A program made the position numbers and the translations under genes. Shown here piece after piece: positions 17,901-26,211 of a stretch of 64,000 nucleotides of DNA (positions are counted from its first letter, which is position 1; each line of letters starts with the position of its first letter). This stretch comes from Sulfitobacter sp. CW3 (lineage in GTDB: Bacteria; Pseudomonadota; Alphaproteobacteria; Rhodobacterales; Rhodobacteraceae): NCBI RefSeq assembly GCF_019392245.1, contig NZ_JAHXRL010000007.1, positions 144,828-208,827 of the forward strand, written 5' to 3'. The notes beneath the pieces are model-generated. The model was not told the origin of the DNA and ran no database searches. It worked only from the letters and a program-made list of their open reading frames with translations.

Positions 17901-18078
17901 CGTTGAGACTTTGTAAATAGACATCCAAACGGGTTTTAAGCTTCTGAAGAGCTACGTCGGTAATCCGCTGGAACTCTGCATTGGCCGCGGCTTTGCTCAT
18001 CCGCGAACTCTCCGCGAACACCCCGAAGGTCACCAATACACACAAGATCACCAGAATTATATCAAGACGTTTGAACAA
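14908..18078 (-). CDS. Hybrid sensor histidine kinase (CHASE-PAS-PAS-PAS-HisKA-HATPase-REC)
   Basis: A 1056-residue membrane sensor. Residues 5-23 are a membrane segment, followed by a periplasmic CHASE-type sensing domain (about 70-255, containing GINGIGFIEPVP and ERGRRETADRARETG) and a second helix at about 284-304. Three PAS domains follow (about 325-690), then HisKA with phospho-His in VSTVSHELRTPLTSIKGALG (about 705-724), and an ATPase domain with NLISNACKYS and KGGTGLGLNITREI. A C-terminal receiver (about 945-1056) has HLEDDEDF and the phospho-acceptor Asp in IILDWTVPDG. With the Hpt and receiver proteins next door it forms a multi-step relay. CHASE domains bind small ligands; the ligand here is unknown. 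Confidence 0.93.
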   Translation of the reverse strand: MFKRLDIILVILCVLVTFGVFAESSRMSKAAANAEFQRITDVALQKLKTRLDVYLQSLNGAAGMMRASENTEADDFEMFASSLNVKESLPGINGIGFIEPVPADEVPEFVAGMREAGIQSFTVHPETESDIKYIIKYIAPMDINAAAVGLDISFERGRRETADRARETGLPQLTPRTLLVQDDTAQPGFLLLQPYFEGDDLKGWVYAPFVGRNLLEGLNPEEGRLFDFEVYDGIAAHNDALIYSSHEHEYTDTLYSADYTVEMFGRQWTLHYHSTELFNETFTTRTPFLVLVGGLLLSLMLAFAMRALRMRNESLREIATLRKKKISAREEENRSLVENTVVAVMILDSDRKIVFANHAATSCFDGKRDGLHGLSFSDFVTELSEDESRPNYNGLGHTMTGRELFIDLHTNGWVTSSGKRRTTVILRDVTTDVEIANELVITKQRFDAALSGSQIGVFEIDLKTGRSVVSHTWRDIMDIKQDVENPQDIFMERIHPEDMTMLLEADRRCIRGETVRSIAEYRVAFGTNWRWMRSDAVVVQRDDDGNALRMVGTQTDVTELRHSRNALEASEKRFRVVLEAAPVGMATLNSGGYFIGVNPALTELTGYSDIEMLKDFNLDRIIPKDDMDRMIAAVLSTVRAGNQDVYREEFRIRHKSGGHRWGLFNITWNYDKNIGSYVYIAQVVDITDKKKMEQIKSEFVSTVSHELRTPLTSIKGALGLIELAARDKLPPSALRLVQIAQSNSDRLTDIVNDILDLEKISSGEISFSMVDVDLCALVQSAQSEMMPFAVTHKTKLELVLPKDELHIAADSGRMMQVMANLISNACKYSYEDTDVTVTVEKRDDVAVVYVQNIGPGVPESFKGRIFQRFSQADGSDTRAKGGTGLGLNITREIVWRHGGEIGFESTPEGPTIFWFTCPIAQLSEGQVPAAEKLPRPVPGKRLKVLHLEDDEDFAEVIRAGISAYADVHNVTRIRNTRGLLSDEAWDVIILDWTVPDGDASGLLDEIKEKQPNARIVVLTSDAVRAKDERVSEHMVKSHADMNRIIDCVINFAENGA

Positions 18079-18260
18079 CCACTAAACCCATTTAAACTTG
18101 TGCCGGGCACCTAGCGCTTTCGCATCGTTGGTGCAGCAAGGGAGACCTTATTCATTTATAGGTTGTGCTAAACTCTCAAACAACCCAAAAGCCCGCGAAC
18201 CGTCAGATATTGTTGCAGATGATGAAACAATGAGAGCGATTGAAGCATCCCATATGCTTG

Positions 18261-19529
18261 CTAAGCCTTGGGGTACACCAATATCGCCCGAAAATCGTTT
18301 ACATTTGTGAGGGTTGGGCCGGTAATGATCTGACCGTCCACCCGTTTGAAAAACCCGTGCGCATCGTTAGCTGCCAATGCTTTAGCCGGGTCAATTGCTT
18401 CGGCTTTAGCAGTGGTCAGGGTGTTGGGTCCGATGCATGCGCCGGCAACTTCGTCCGCACCGTCCACGCCATCCGTATCACAGGCCAGCGCCCAAAGATT
18501 CGGCGCGCCGTCCAACGCCAGGGCCAATGCCAGGCAGTATTCCGCATTTGGGCCACCGATACCGTCCCCGCGCCGTGTCACAGTCAATTCGCCGCCCGAC
18601 AACATCACAACAGGCGGATCGCCCGCGTTCAGCTTGGCTTGTGTGGCTAGGGCAAGTTTTGCGTGCTCTTGTGCGACATCACGCGCCTCGCCTTCCAGGT
18701 CATTACCTAACCGGATAACATCCAAACTCACCGACCGGGCGTGCTGTTCTGCAGCATCCAGTGATTGCTTGGGGGCCGCATATATCTGGTTGGTCACGCG
18801 CGATAAACGCTGGTCGCCCGGCGCAATCACTTGCGACCCTTGGGCAAGCGCTGCGTTGACCGACGGCGGCACCGAAATCTTCCACTTGTCCAATATCGCC
18901 TGCACATCCGTGACCGTGCTTGCATCACCGACCGTGGGGCCCGATCCGATCATCGCCATATCATCACCTGGCACGTCCGAAATCATCAGGGCCAACATCT
19001 GCGCAGGATAGGTCGCCGCAGCCAGTTGCCCGCCTTTGACACGGGAAAGATGCTTGCGCACCACGTTCATCTTCTGGATCGGCGCACCGGACGACAGCAA
19101 CTCTTGGTTAACGGATTGTTTCTCGGAGAGGGTTATTTCACCCAAAGGGGCCACCAGCAAAGCAGATGCCCCGCCTGAGATCAACGCCAGCACTAAATCG
19201 TCCTCGCTCAACCCCTCAACCAAGGCAATCATACGTTGTGTGGCAGTAACCCCGGCCTGATCCGGAACAGGGTGCGCCGCCTCGACGATCTCGATCCCCT
19301 GACAGGGCCGCGCGTACCCATAGCGGGTGATCACCAGCCCCTCGCAAGGGCCCCATTCGGCCTCGACCGCCTCGGCCATGCGTGCGCTGGCCTTGCCGGC
19401 ACCGATCACCACGACCCGACCCGCAGGCCGCGCCGGCAGGAACCGCGCCAAACTTTGCATCGGGTCCGCAACTTCGACAGCGACATCAAACAAATTGCGC
19501 AGCAGCGTTTCAGGATCGATGGATGCCAT
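18261..19529 (-). CDS. Glycerate kinase, MOFRL family (glycerate 2-kinase type)
   Basis: A 422-residue protein with the two-part GCKR/MOFRL architecture. The N-terminal part has VVIGAGKASARMAEAVE and LALISGGASALLVAP. The C-terminal MOFRL part has VMLSGGELTVTRRGDGIGGP and LACDTDGVDGADEVAGA. It phosphorylates D-glycerate with ATP, feeding glyoxylate or tartrate catabolism into glycolysis. It starts 15 bp after the gamma-glutamyltransferase gene, so both are probably on one transcript. The biochemical link between these two genes is not obvious. Confidence 0.92.
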   Translation of the reverse strand: MASIDPETLLRNLFDVAVEVADPMQSLARFLPARPAGRVVVIGAGKASARMAEAVEAEWGPCEGLVITRYGYARPCQGIEIVEAAHPVPDQAGVTATQRMIALVEGLSEDDLVLALISGGASALLVAPLGEITLSEKQSVNQELLSSGAPIQKMNVVRKHLSRVKGGQLAAATYPAQMLALMISDVPGDDMAMIGSGPTVGDASTVTDVQAILDKWKISVPPSVNAALAQGSQVIAPGDQRLSRVTNQIYAAPKQSLDAAEQHARSVSLDVIRLGNDLEGEARDVAQEHAKLALATQAKLNAGDPPVVMLSGGELTVTRRGDGIGGPNAEYCLALALALDGAPNLWALACDTDGVDGADEVAGACIGPNTLTTAKAEAIDPAKALAANDAHGFFKRVDGQIITGPTLTNVNDFRAILVYPKA

Positions 19530-19544
19530 AGTTATCTACCCTGC

Positions 19545-21110
19545 CTAAAACCCGACCGCACAGCCGTCTTTGCGGTGATCCGATCCGGCCACATATCCAT
19601 CACCTTGCCGCGCAATCAGCTGTGCGCCGCCAAAGCCAAACGCATTATCAGGCGCTTCGCGGGTGATCTTGTGGCCTATATTTTCCAGCGCTGCGACGGT
19701 TTCGTCCGGCATGGTACTTTCCACGGCCACCTCAACCCCCGACACAAAACGCCAGCGCGGCGCATCACTGGCGGCTTGCGGCGATTGCCCGTGCACCATC
19801 ATCCGGGTCACCATTTGCACATGGCCCTGCGCCTGCATCGGTCCGCCCATGACGCCAAAGCTCATCAAGGGGGCACCATCTTGCATGACAAAGCCCGGAA
19901 TAATCGTCTGGAACGGGCGCTTGCTTGGGCCGATCTGGTTCGCGTGACCCGGGGTTTCTACAAACCCCGCGCCACGGTTTTGCAGGCTGATCCCTGTATC
20001 AGGCACAACAACCCCTGATCCGAAACCCATATAGTTCGACTGGATCAACGACACCATTTTGCCCGACGCATCCGCCGCTGTGATATAAACCGTGCCGCCA
20101 TGTTTCGGCGCGCCTTCAACAGCGATTTTCGCCTTTTCGGGGTCGATTTCTGCCGCCCGCCGCGCCAAATACGCCGGGTTCAGCATCTCGCTTGGCGTGA
20201 CGTCCATATGGGCTGGATCCGCGACAAACGCCTCTGCGTCAGCGAGGCCCAGCTTGATCGCTTCGATCTGCAAATGCAGTGCTTGCGGGCTGTCAGGGGC
20301 GTGGCTGGCAAGATCAAAGTGACCCAGAATACCAAGCGCGCTTAGCGCGGCGATGCCTTGCCCATTTGGCGGAATTTCATGCAGGGCCACGGCCGCATAA
20401 TCCTGACTTAGGGTGCCGCACCAATCGGGACTGTGGTCGGCCAAATCCGACATTGACAAGGCTGACCCATGGCGCGCCGCATCTGCCACGATCTGTTCAG
20501 CCAGCACACCAGTATAGAAAGCGGTGCCTTTGGTTTCGGCAATCAACCTGAGTGATTTCGCCTGCGCAGGGTTGCGAAAAACCTCGCCTGCTTTGGGCGC
20601 GCGGCCATTTGGCAAAAAGCAATCGGCGAAACCCGGTTGCTGGCCCAAAGTCTTGCCGGCAATTTCCCAAAGCCGCGCGATAATCGGCGACACAGGGAAC
20701 CCGTTTTCGGCATAATCGATTGCGGGGCCGAACAGTGTCTCGAATGGCAACGCGCCAAACCGGTCCGACAGCGCGACCCAGCCCGATACCGCCCCCGGAA
20801 CCGTAACGCTGCCCCAGCCACGTTCTGTGACTTCGGTCGCGGTCAATCCTGCTGGCGATCTGCCCGATGCGTTTAACCCATGCAACGCGTCACCGTCCCA
20901 CAAAATAGCGAATGCATCACTACCAAGGCCGTTGCCAGACGGTTCAACAACCGTCAGCGTAATCGCCGCTGCAAGGGCTGCATCAATGGCGTTTCCGCCT
21001 TTGTACAACATCGAAAGTCCGGCTTGCGCAGCCAGAGGTTGCGAGGTTGCGACCACATTACGGGCCAGCAAAGGACCGCGACGAATATCATAGGGTGTAT
21101 CAAATTTCAT
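19545..21110 (-). CDS. Gamma-glutamyltransferase family protein
   Basis: A 521-residue Ntn-hydrolase of the GGT family. The self-cleavage site, whose Thr becomes the N-terminal nucleophile of the small subunit, is in KHGGTVYITAADASGKMVS (about residue 345). The following SNYMGFGSGVVVPDTG and LQNRGAGF match the small-subunit core. No clear secretion signal is seen, and the first residues (KFDTPYDIRRGPLLAR) look cytoplasmic. Members transfer or hydrolyse gamma-glutamyl groups of glutathione-like compounds, or act as cephalosporin acylase-like amidases. The substrate here is open. Confidence 0.92.
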   Translation of the reverse strand: MKFDTPYDIRRGPLLARNVVATSQPLAAQAGLSMLYKGGNAIDAALAAAITLTVVEPSGNGLGSDAFAILWDGDALHGLNASGRSPAGLTATEVTERGWGSVTVPGAVSGWVALSDRFGALPFETLFGPAIDYAENGFPVSPIIARLWEIAGKTLGQQPGFADCFLPNGRAPKAGEVFRNPAQAKSLRLIAETKGTAFYTGVLAEQIVADAARHGSALSMSDLADHSPDWCGTLSQDYAAVALHEIPPNGQGIAALSALGILGHFDLASHAPDSPQALHLQIEAIKLGLADAEAFVADPAHMDVTPSEMLNPAYLARRAAEIDPEKAKIAVEGAPKHGGTVYITAADASGKMVSLIQSNYMGFGSGVVVPDTGISLQNRGAGFVETPGHANQIGPSKRPFQTIIPGFVMQDGAPLMSFGVMGGPMQAQGHVQMVTRMMVHGQSPQAASDAPRWRFVSGVEVAVESTMPDETVAALENIGHKITREAPDNAFGFGGAQLIARQGDGYVAGSDHRKDGCAVGF

Positions 21111-21202
21111 GCGGCATCCTGCGACCGGAATTAAGCCGGACGCAAGCAGATAAATTGCATCTTATGGCAATTTACAAACAGGGCAGTGCGCCCACAGCCA
21201 AC

Positions 21203-22180
21203 TTAGGCAGTCTGATCAAACAGACGTTTGCGTGCTGCCGCATATTCGACCGCAAGACGCTCAACCAACTCGGCTGCAGGCATCACCGATTTCACCGCGC
21301 CAATGCCCTGGCCCGCGCCCCAAATCTCTTTCCAGGTTTTGGGTTTTTCACGGTCCGTACCGAAATTCATATTCGACGGGTCTGACCGCTCTAGGTTATT
21401 GGGGTCCATGCCTTGCGCCTCGATCGACGGCTTTAGGTAGTTGCCCCAGACACCGGTAAACAGATCGGAATAGACGATATCCGATGCGCCCGAATCCGCG
21501 ATCATCTGCTTGTAACGCTCATCCGCATTGGCTTCCTTGGTCGCGATAAACGCCGACCCGGCATAGCCGCCATCAGCCCCCATAGCCTGTGCCGCCAGCA
21601 AACTTGCACCGCTTGCGATCGCACCCGACAAGAACAACGGCCCATCAAACCATTCGCGAATTTCCTGAATCAACGCCAACGGGGATAGCGCACCAGCATG
21701 CCCCCCTGCCCCGGCGGCCACAGCGATCAGGCCATCAGCCCCTTTTTCAATCGCCTTATGCGCAAACCGGTTGTTGATCACATCGTGCAACACCACGCCA
21801 CCCGCGCCATGCGCTGCATCGTTCAGCCAGTTTTGCGCACCCAGCGACGTGATCCACAAAGGCACCTCGTGCTTCACGCAAATCTCGACGTCCCGTTCCA
21901 GCCGTGCGTTCGATTTATGCACAATCTGGTTCACCGCATAGGGCGCTGCCGGATTGTCGGGGTTCGCTTGGTTGTGGCGGTCCAGCTCTTCTTTGATGCG
22001 GGTCAGCCAACGATCCAGCTCGATCGGTTCGCCTTCGGCCTCGCGGGCATTCAGCGCGGGGAAACTGCCAACGATCCCGGCCTTACACTGCGCAATAACC
22101 AGATCAGGATTCGAGATGATAAACAAAGGGCTGCCAATCAGCGGAATGCGCAAATTGTCAAAAAGGGCTGGTAGCGTCAT
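21203..22180 (-). CDS. Nitronate monooxygenase family flavoprotein
   Basis: A 325-residue TIM-barrel FMN protein of the 2-nitropropane dioxygenase family. Family segments are GSPLFIISNPDLVIAQCK, LIAVAAGAGGHAGALSP and GADGGYAGSAFIATKEA. The ATG at 22180 is chosen because GGAGGAACCC lies directly upstream; a longer in-frame extension has no such site. Many annotated members do not act on nitroalkanes but belong to fatty-acid-related loci, as here beside a thiolase and an SDR. It therefore may work on an acyl intermediate, or protect against nitronates. Confidence 0.88.
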   Translation of the reverse strand: MTLPALFDNLRIPLIGSPLFIISNPDLVIAQCKAGIVGSFPALNAREAEGEPIELDRWLTRIKEELDRHNQANPDNPAAPYAVNQIVHKSNARLERDVEICVKHEVPLWITSLGAQNWLNDAAHGAGGVVLHDVINNRFAHKAIEKGADGLIAVAAGAGGHAGALSPLALIQEIREWFDGPLFLSGAIASGASLLAAQAMGADGGYAGSAFIATKEANADERYKQMIADSGASDIVYSDLFTGVWGNYLKPSIEAQGMDPNNLERSDPSNMNFGTDREKPKTWKEIWGAGQGIGAVKSVMPAAELVERLAVEYAAARKRLFDQTA

Positions 22181-22285
22181 GGGTTCCTCCGGGAAGCGTT
22201 CTTTTGCCTGCAACTTGTCAGGATGCTGAAGATTTGGGAATGACAAACGTTGCGTCCGTTATTCCCTAGTGCATTATTTGGGGCC

Positions 22286-23446
22286 CTAGACTGCCTCGAT
22301 GATTGTGACGTTAGCGATACCGCCGCCCTCGCACATTGTTTGCAACCCGTATTTCTTGCCCTGTGCATGCAGGCTGTGCACCAGCGTCGTCATCAAGCGC
22401 GCGCCAGACGCCCCCAACGGATGGCCAAGCGCAATAGCGCCGCCATTTACGTTCAGCTTTTCAGGATCGGCACCCGTGTGCTTGAGCCAAGCCATCGGGA
22501 TCGGCGCAAAGGCTTCGTTCACCTCGAACAGATCAATATCGCCGATCTTCAGTCCCGCACGTTCCAATGCGCGGTCGGTGGCAGGCAGTGGCTCTTCCAG
22601 CATGATGACAGGATCACCGGCGGTCACCGTCAGGTTTACGATCCGCGCCTTGGGGGTCAGGTTGTATTTCTTTAACGCCGCCTCGGACACCACCAGCACA
22701 CCCGCCGCGCCATCACAAATCTGCGACGCATTCGCCGCCGAGATCATACCGTTCGGATCCAGCAGTTTTACGCTTGAAATAGTCTCTAGCGTTGCATCAT
22801 CGCGAATGCCTTCGTCGCGGGTGTGCATACCGCCTTCGATTGCCAGCGGTACGATTTCAGCATCAAACGCACCTGCATTGCTGGCGACCGTGGCACGGCG
22901 GTGGCTTTCCAAGGCATAGCTGTCCAGCTCTTCGCGGTTAAACCCGTGCTTTTGCGCGACCATCTCGGCCCCGATAAACTGGCTAAAGTTCTTGGTGCCA
23001 TAGCGTTCCGCGATACGGTCGCTAAACGGCCCCTCGCCCAGCCCCGCCTTGGCGTGCAAGGTCACGTTCGACATCATCGGCACGCGCGTCATGCTTTCGA
23101 CACCCATGGCGACAACCACATCTTGCGTTCCCGACATCACCGCTTGGGCCGCGAATTGTACCGCTTGTTGCGAGCTGCCACATTGCCGGTCGATCGTTAC
23201 GGCAGGCACCGATTGCGGCAGGTTTGACGCCAAGACGCAATTGCGCCCGAACGCAAACGACTGCTCGCCCGCTTGGGTCACACAGCCAACGATCACATCG
23301 TCGATGATTGCCCCGTCAATGCCACTGCGCGCGACCAGTGCATTCAGCACCTCGGCCCCTAAATCCGCCGGGTGCCAGTCACGCAAAGCACCCCCGCGTC
23401 GCCCGCCAGCCGTGCGAACTGTTTCTACAATATATGCGTCAGCCAT
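22286..23446 (-). CDS. Acetyl-CoA C-acyltransferase (thiolase), second locus
   Basis: A 386-residue thiolase. The nucleophilic Cys is in TIDRQCGSSQQAVQFAAQ (about residue 90), the His in NGGAIALGHPLGASGARL (about 345), and the last Cys in QTMCEGGGIANVTI (about 376). It differs clearly from the thiolase at 2068, so it is an independent paralogue rather than a copy. It probably forms a short beta-oxidation set with the SDR 24 bp upstream and the nitronate monooxygenase-like gene downstream. Confidence 0.95.
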   Translation of the reverse strand: MADAYIVETVRTAGGRRGGALRDWHPADLGAEVLNALVARSGIDGAIIDDVIVGCVTQAGEQSFAFGRNCVLASNLPQSVPAVTIDRQCGSSQQAVQFAAQAVMSGTQDVVVAMGVESMTRVPMMSNVTLHAKAGLGEGPFSDRIAERYGTKNFSQFIGAEMVAQKHGFNREELDSYALESHRRATVASNAGAFDAEIVPLAIEGGMHTRDEGIRDDATLETISSVKLLDPNGMISAANASQICDGAAGVLVVSEAALKKYNLTPKARIVNLTVTAGDPVIMLEEPLPATDRALERAGLKIGDIDLFEVNEAFAPIPMAWLKHTGADPEKLNVNGGAIALGHPLGASGARLMTTLVHSLHAQGKKYGLQTMCEGGGIANVTIIEAV

Positions 23447-23470
23447 GGTTTTCCCCTCCCGGAAAGATCG

Positions 23471-24232
23471 TTACTTCGGTGCCATACGGATCGCGCCATC
23501 AAGGCGGATTGTTTCGCCGTTCAGCATGGGGTTGTCGATAATTGCGCCAACCATCTTGGCGTATTCCGACGGGTCCCCCAACCGGCTTGGGAACGGCACT
23601 TGCGCACCCAGCGATGTTTGCGCTTCTTCTGGCAAGCTGGCCAAAAGCGGCGTCAGGAACAGACCCGGTGCGATTGTCATCACGCGGATGCCATAGCGCG
23701 CAAGCTCGCGGGCGATCGGCAAGGTCATGCCCACAATACCGCCCTTGGACGCGGCATAGGCCGCCTGCCCGATCTGCCCGTCAAACGCCGCAACCGATGC
23801 GGTGTTGATGATCACGCCACGCTCTTCCCTGATGGGGTCGGCCTTGTGCAATGCTGCGGCGAATTTCGATAATACGTTGAAAGACCCCAAAAGGTTGACG
23901 TTGATCACCCCGGCAAAGCTTTCCAACGGCAGCGCGTCGCCTTCGCGGCTGACGACTTTGGCTGGTGGTCCGATGCCTGCACAGTTCACCAAGATGCGCG
24001 CCTTGCCATGCACACCTTCGGCATCTGCAATTGCAGTGGCGACAGCGTTTTCATCCGTCACGTTCACCTTGAAAAATTTACCACCGATTTCGGCGGCTTT
24101 GGCCTCGCCCATGTCTGCATTCATGTCAAAGATCGCGACCTTGGCACCGGCCTTGGCCAGCATTTCAGCTGTCGCACCCCCCAAACCAGATGCGCCGCCG
24201 GTTACAATCGCGGCTTGTCCTTGAAGTTCCAT
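23471..24232 (-). CDS. SDR family 3-hydroxyacyl-CoA dehydrogenase (HSD17B10-like)
   Basis: A 253-residue SDR closely resembling type II 3-hydroxyacyl-CoA dehydrogenase. It has VTGGASGLGGATAEMLAKAG with Asp at the end of the second strand (AIFDMNAD, indicating NAD preference), the conserved NCAGI segment, and the catalytic AYAASKGGIVGMTLP (about 163-177). It is first in the three-gene transcript with the thiolase and the nitronate monooxygenase. It oxidises 3-hydroxyacyl-CoA to 3-ketoacyl-CoA for the thiolase. Confidence 0.92.
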   Translation of the reverse strand: MELQGQAAIVTGGASGLGGATAEMLAKAGAKVAIFDMNADMGEAKAAEIGGKFFKVNVTDENAVATAIADAEGVHGKARILVNCAGIGPPAKVVSREGDALPLESFAGVINVNLLGSFNVLSKFAAALHKADPIREERGVIINTASVAAFDGQIGQAAYAASKGGIVGMTLPIARELARYGIRVMTIAPGLFLTPLLASLPEEAQTSLGAQVPFPSRLGDPSEYAKMVGAIIDNPMLNGETIRLDGAIRMAPK

Positions 24233-24352
24233 AGTCTGTCTTCCCCCTGGCAGCCTACGCCGCCCCCTTATTTGAATTTCACGGGAATGTTGCGCGGGGC
24301 GCGGGGGAATTCAATCGAAAAGCCGGAAAGATGCAGAATAATACGCAGCCCG

Positions 24353-25633
24353 TTACTCGGGCACCTTGGCCCCTTGGGCAATCGTCGGCGGTGCGTTGTT
24401 CAGCTGTTCAATCGCAAAACCGGCGGCGGCTTTGTAGCGGGCCATAAAGGCATTGCGTTCTTCCTCAGGGACCACATCATTGATGTCGGTAAATTCCCCT
24501 GCACACCGATCGTTCACCATGTTCAAAAGGCCAAATGGCCCTGCCCCACGGTTGCGCAAGATCAGCTCTGATACAGGTCCGCACAGCGCGTCGTCATACG
24601 CGTGCAAAGCGGCAGGCGTCACACCATGCTTCAACATAGACGCGCCGATGGTGCGTGCATCGATGATCGCCTGGCTGGCCCCGTTTGACCCGGTCGGATA
24701 CATCGCATGCGCCGCATCCCCCATCAAAGCCACAGATCCTTCGACCCAAGTATCAACCGGATCACGGTCGATCATCGGGTTTTCATAGGCAATTTCGGCA
24801 CCGTTCAGCAAGGCAGGCACATCTAGCCAATCATAGGTCCAACCTTCGAAATGATGGATAAAATCGGACACTTTGGCAGGTTTGTACCAGCCGCTTTTGC
24901 GGTCTTCGGTTTCGTCTAACGTTACTTCGGCGATCCAGTTGATATCGGCATAGCCCTGATCATCCACCTGCGAAATCGGATAGATCACCATGCGTTGCAG
25001 ATGCGTGCCCAACCCAATAAAGGACGATCCCGTCCGGCTGGGTTTTGCCCGCGTCGTGCCGCGCCACATCAATGCACCGCCCCAATGGATCGGCGGCTGA
25101 TCGGGGTGCATCTGCGCGCGGATCGCCGAATGAATACCGTCTGCGCCAATCAACAACGTACCAATTTCAACGGCCTTGCGGCCATCGGCGTGGGCAATCT
25201 GCGCGCTGACTGTCCCGTCGGCGTTCTGGACATACCCCGTGACCTTTGCACCCAGCTGCACCGCGTTACTGCCTGCGCGTTCAATCAGCGTATCATACAT
25301 CAACATATGCAGCTTGCCCCGGTGTGCTGCGTATTGTGGCCAGTTATAGCCAGCTTCGGTCCCGCGCGGTTCAGCGTATATTTCCTGCCCCTGCTGCCCG
25401 ACCAAAGCCCATTCGCGCGCGGGCACTCCGACCTTGTCCAGATCGGCAGCGGTGATGCCCAGATCAAACAGTTCGCGCACGGCGTTTGGCTGGATGTTGA
25501 TCCCGACCCCCAAAGGTTTCAATTCGCGCACCGATTCAAAAACGGTGCAGCGCACGCCAATCTGATCAAGCGTCAAGGCAAGGGCCAACCCACCAATGCC
25601 ACCACCAGCAATCAAGACATGGGGTTTGGACAT
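24353..25633 (-). CDS. FAD-dependent aromatic monooxygenase (salicylate/3-hydroxybenzoate 6-hydroxylase-like)
   Basis: A 426-residue class A flavoprotein hydroxylase. The FAD motif IAGGGIGGLALALTLD is at residues 7-22, the DG motif in LIGADGIHSAIRAQM (about 165) and the GD motif in VALMGDAAHAMYPTGSNGAS (about 300). These are typical of single-component NAD(P)H-dependent hydroxylases of phenolic acids. It starts 42 bp downstream of the MarR gene stop, in the same direction. MarR and a second hydroxylase next door suggest an aromatic-compound locus, although no ring-cleavage gene is seen in the window. Confidence 0.88.
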   Translation of the reverse strand: MSKPHVLIAGGGIGGLALALTLDQIGVRCTVFESVRELKPLGVGINIQPNAVRELFDLGITAADLDKVGVPAREWALVGQQGQEIYAEPRGTEAGYNWPQYAAHRGKLHMLMYDTLIERAGSNAVQLGAKVTGYVQNADGTVSAQIAHADGRKAVEIGTLLIGADGIHSAIRAQMHPDQPPIHWGGALMWRGTTRAKPSRTGSSFIGLGTHLQRMVIYPISQVDDQGYADINWIAEVTLDETEDRKSGWYKPAKVSDFIHHFEGWTYDWLDVPALLNGAEIAYENPMIDRDPVDTWVEGSVALMGDAAHAMYPTGSNGASQAIIDARTIGASMLKHGVTPAALHAYDDALCGPVSELILRNRGAGPFGLLNMVNDRCAGEFTDINDVVPEEERNAFMARYKAAAGFAIEQLNNAPPTIAQGAKVPE

Positions 25634-25675
25634 AATTTTTACCGCCTTTGAAGAAATTTAAGATGTGTTAGCAGA

Positions 25676-26119
25676 TCACCGAAGCGGGTCAAACCCATCC
25701 TCAAGGCCAACCGCCTTGCTGGCCAATGCGATGAACTGCGCGCGCTCTGCGTCCGAAAGCCCGCTCAGGATGTCACTTTGCAAGGCGCTGACGATTGGCG
25801 CGGCCTTGTGCAAAACCTCCCGCCCCTGCGCGGTTAGCGTGACGTGCCGGGCGCGTTTGTCGTCGGGGTTAATGCTGCGGATGACCCAGGTTTTACGTTC
25901 AAGCCGATCAACAACGCCCCCGATGGTCGCGCGGTCATACGCAATGTGATGCGCAAGGCGGGCCTGATCCAGGCCGGGGGTATCGTTGATGGTCTGCAAG
26001 GCTGCAAACTGGACCGACGTCATATCAATACCCGCAGCTTTCATCTGCTCGGAAAACGTGGCGGTCGAAAGCTGGTGCAATCGCCGGATCAAATGGCCGG
26101 GCATAGCGTTTAAGGGCAT
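25676..26119 (-). CDS. MarR family transcriptional regulator of aromatic hydroxylases
   Basis: A 147-residue MarR protein: TSVQFAALQTINDTPGLDQ, the recognition region AYDRATIGGVVDRLE, and the wing INPDDKRARHVTLTAQG are diagnostic. An AGAGGTG ribosome-binding site precedes the ATG. It is divergent from the 624-residue hydroxylase gene, and the 92-bp gap holds two palindromes that are likely operators (26136-26145 and 26183-26194). MarR proteins in such positions usually respond to a phenolic acid. Confidence 0.92.
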   Translation of the reverse strand: MPLNAMPGHLIRRLHQLSTATFSEQMKAAGIDMTSVQFAALQTINDTPGLDQARLAHHIAYDRATIGGVVDRLERKTWVIRSINPDDKRARHVTLTAQGREVLHKAAPIVSALQSDILSGLSDAERAQFIALASKAVGLEDGFDPLR

Positions 26120-26135
26120 GTGTCACCTCTAATTG

Positions 26136-26145
26136 GTATGCATAC
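26136..26145. promoter_or_regulatory. Palindrome GTATGCATAC, candidate MarR operator 1
   Basis: A perfect 10-bp palindrome 17 bp upstream of the MarR start, embedded in GGTATGCATACTTACC. Read on the minus strand it gives GGTAAGTATGCATACC, which shares the GGTAAGT start with the second site at 26181. Confidence 0.5.
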
Positions 26146-26182
26146 TTACCATATTGACGCCGCCATGAAAGACCCGTTATGG

Positions 26183-26194
26183 TAAGTGCACTTA
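26183..26194. promoter_or_regulatory. Palindrome TAAGTGCACTTA, candidate MarR operator 2
   Basis: A perfect 12-bp palindrome 18 bp upstream of the plus-strand hydroxylase start. It is preceded by GG, so the GGTAAGT sequence of site 1 recurs here on the opposite strand. Two related sites between divergent genes fit joint control of both transcripts. Confidence 0.5.
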
Positions 26195-26211
26195 TTAACT
26201 AAGGGCGTAAG

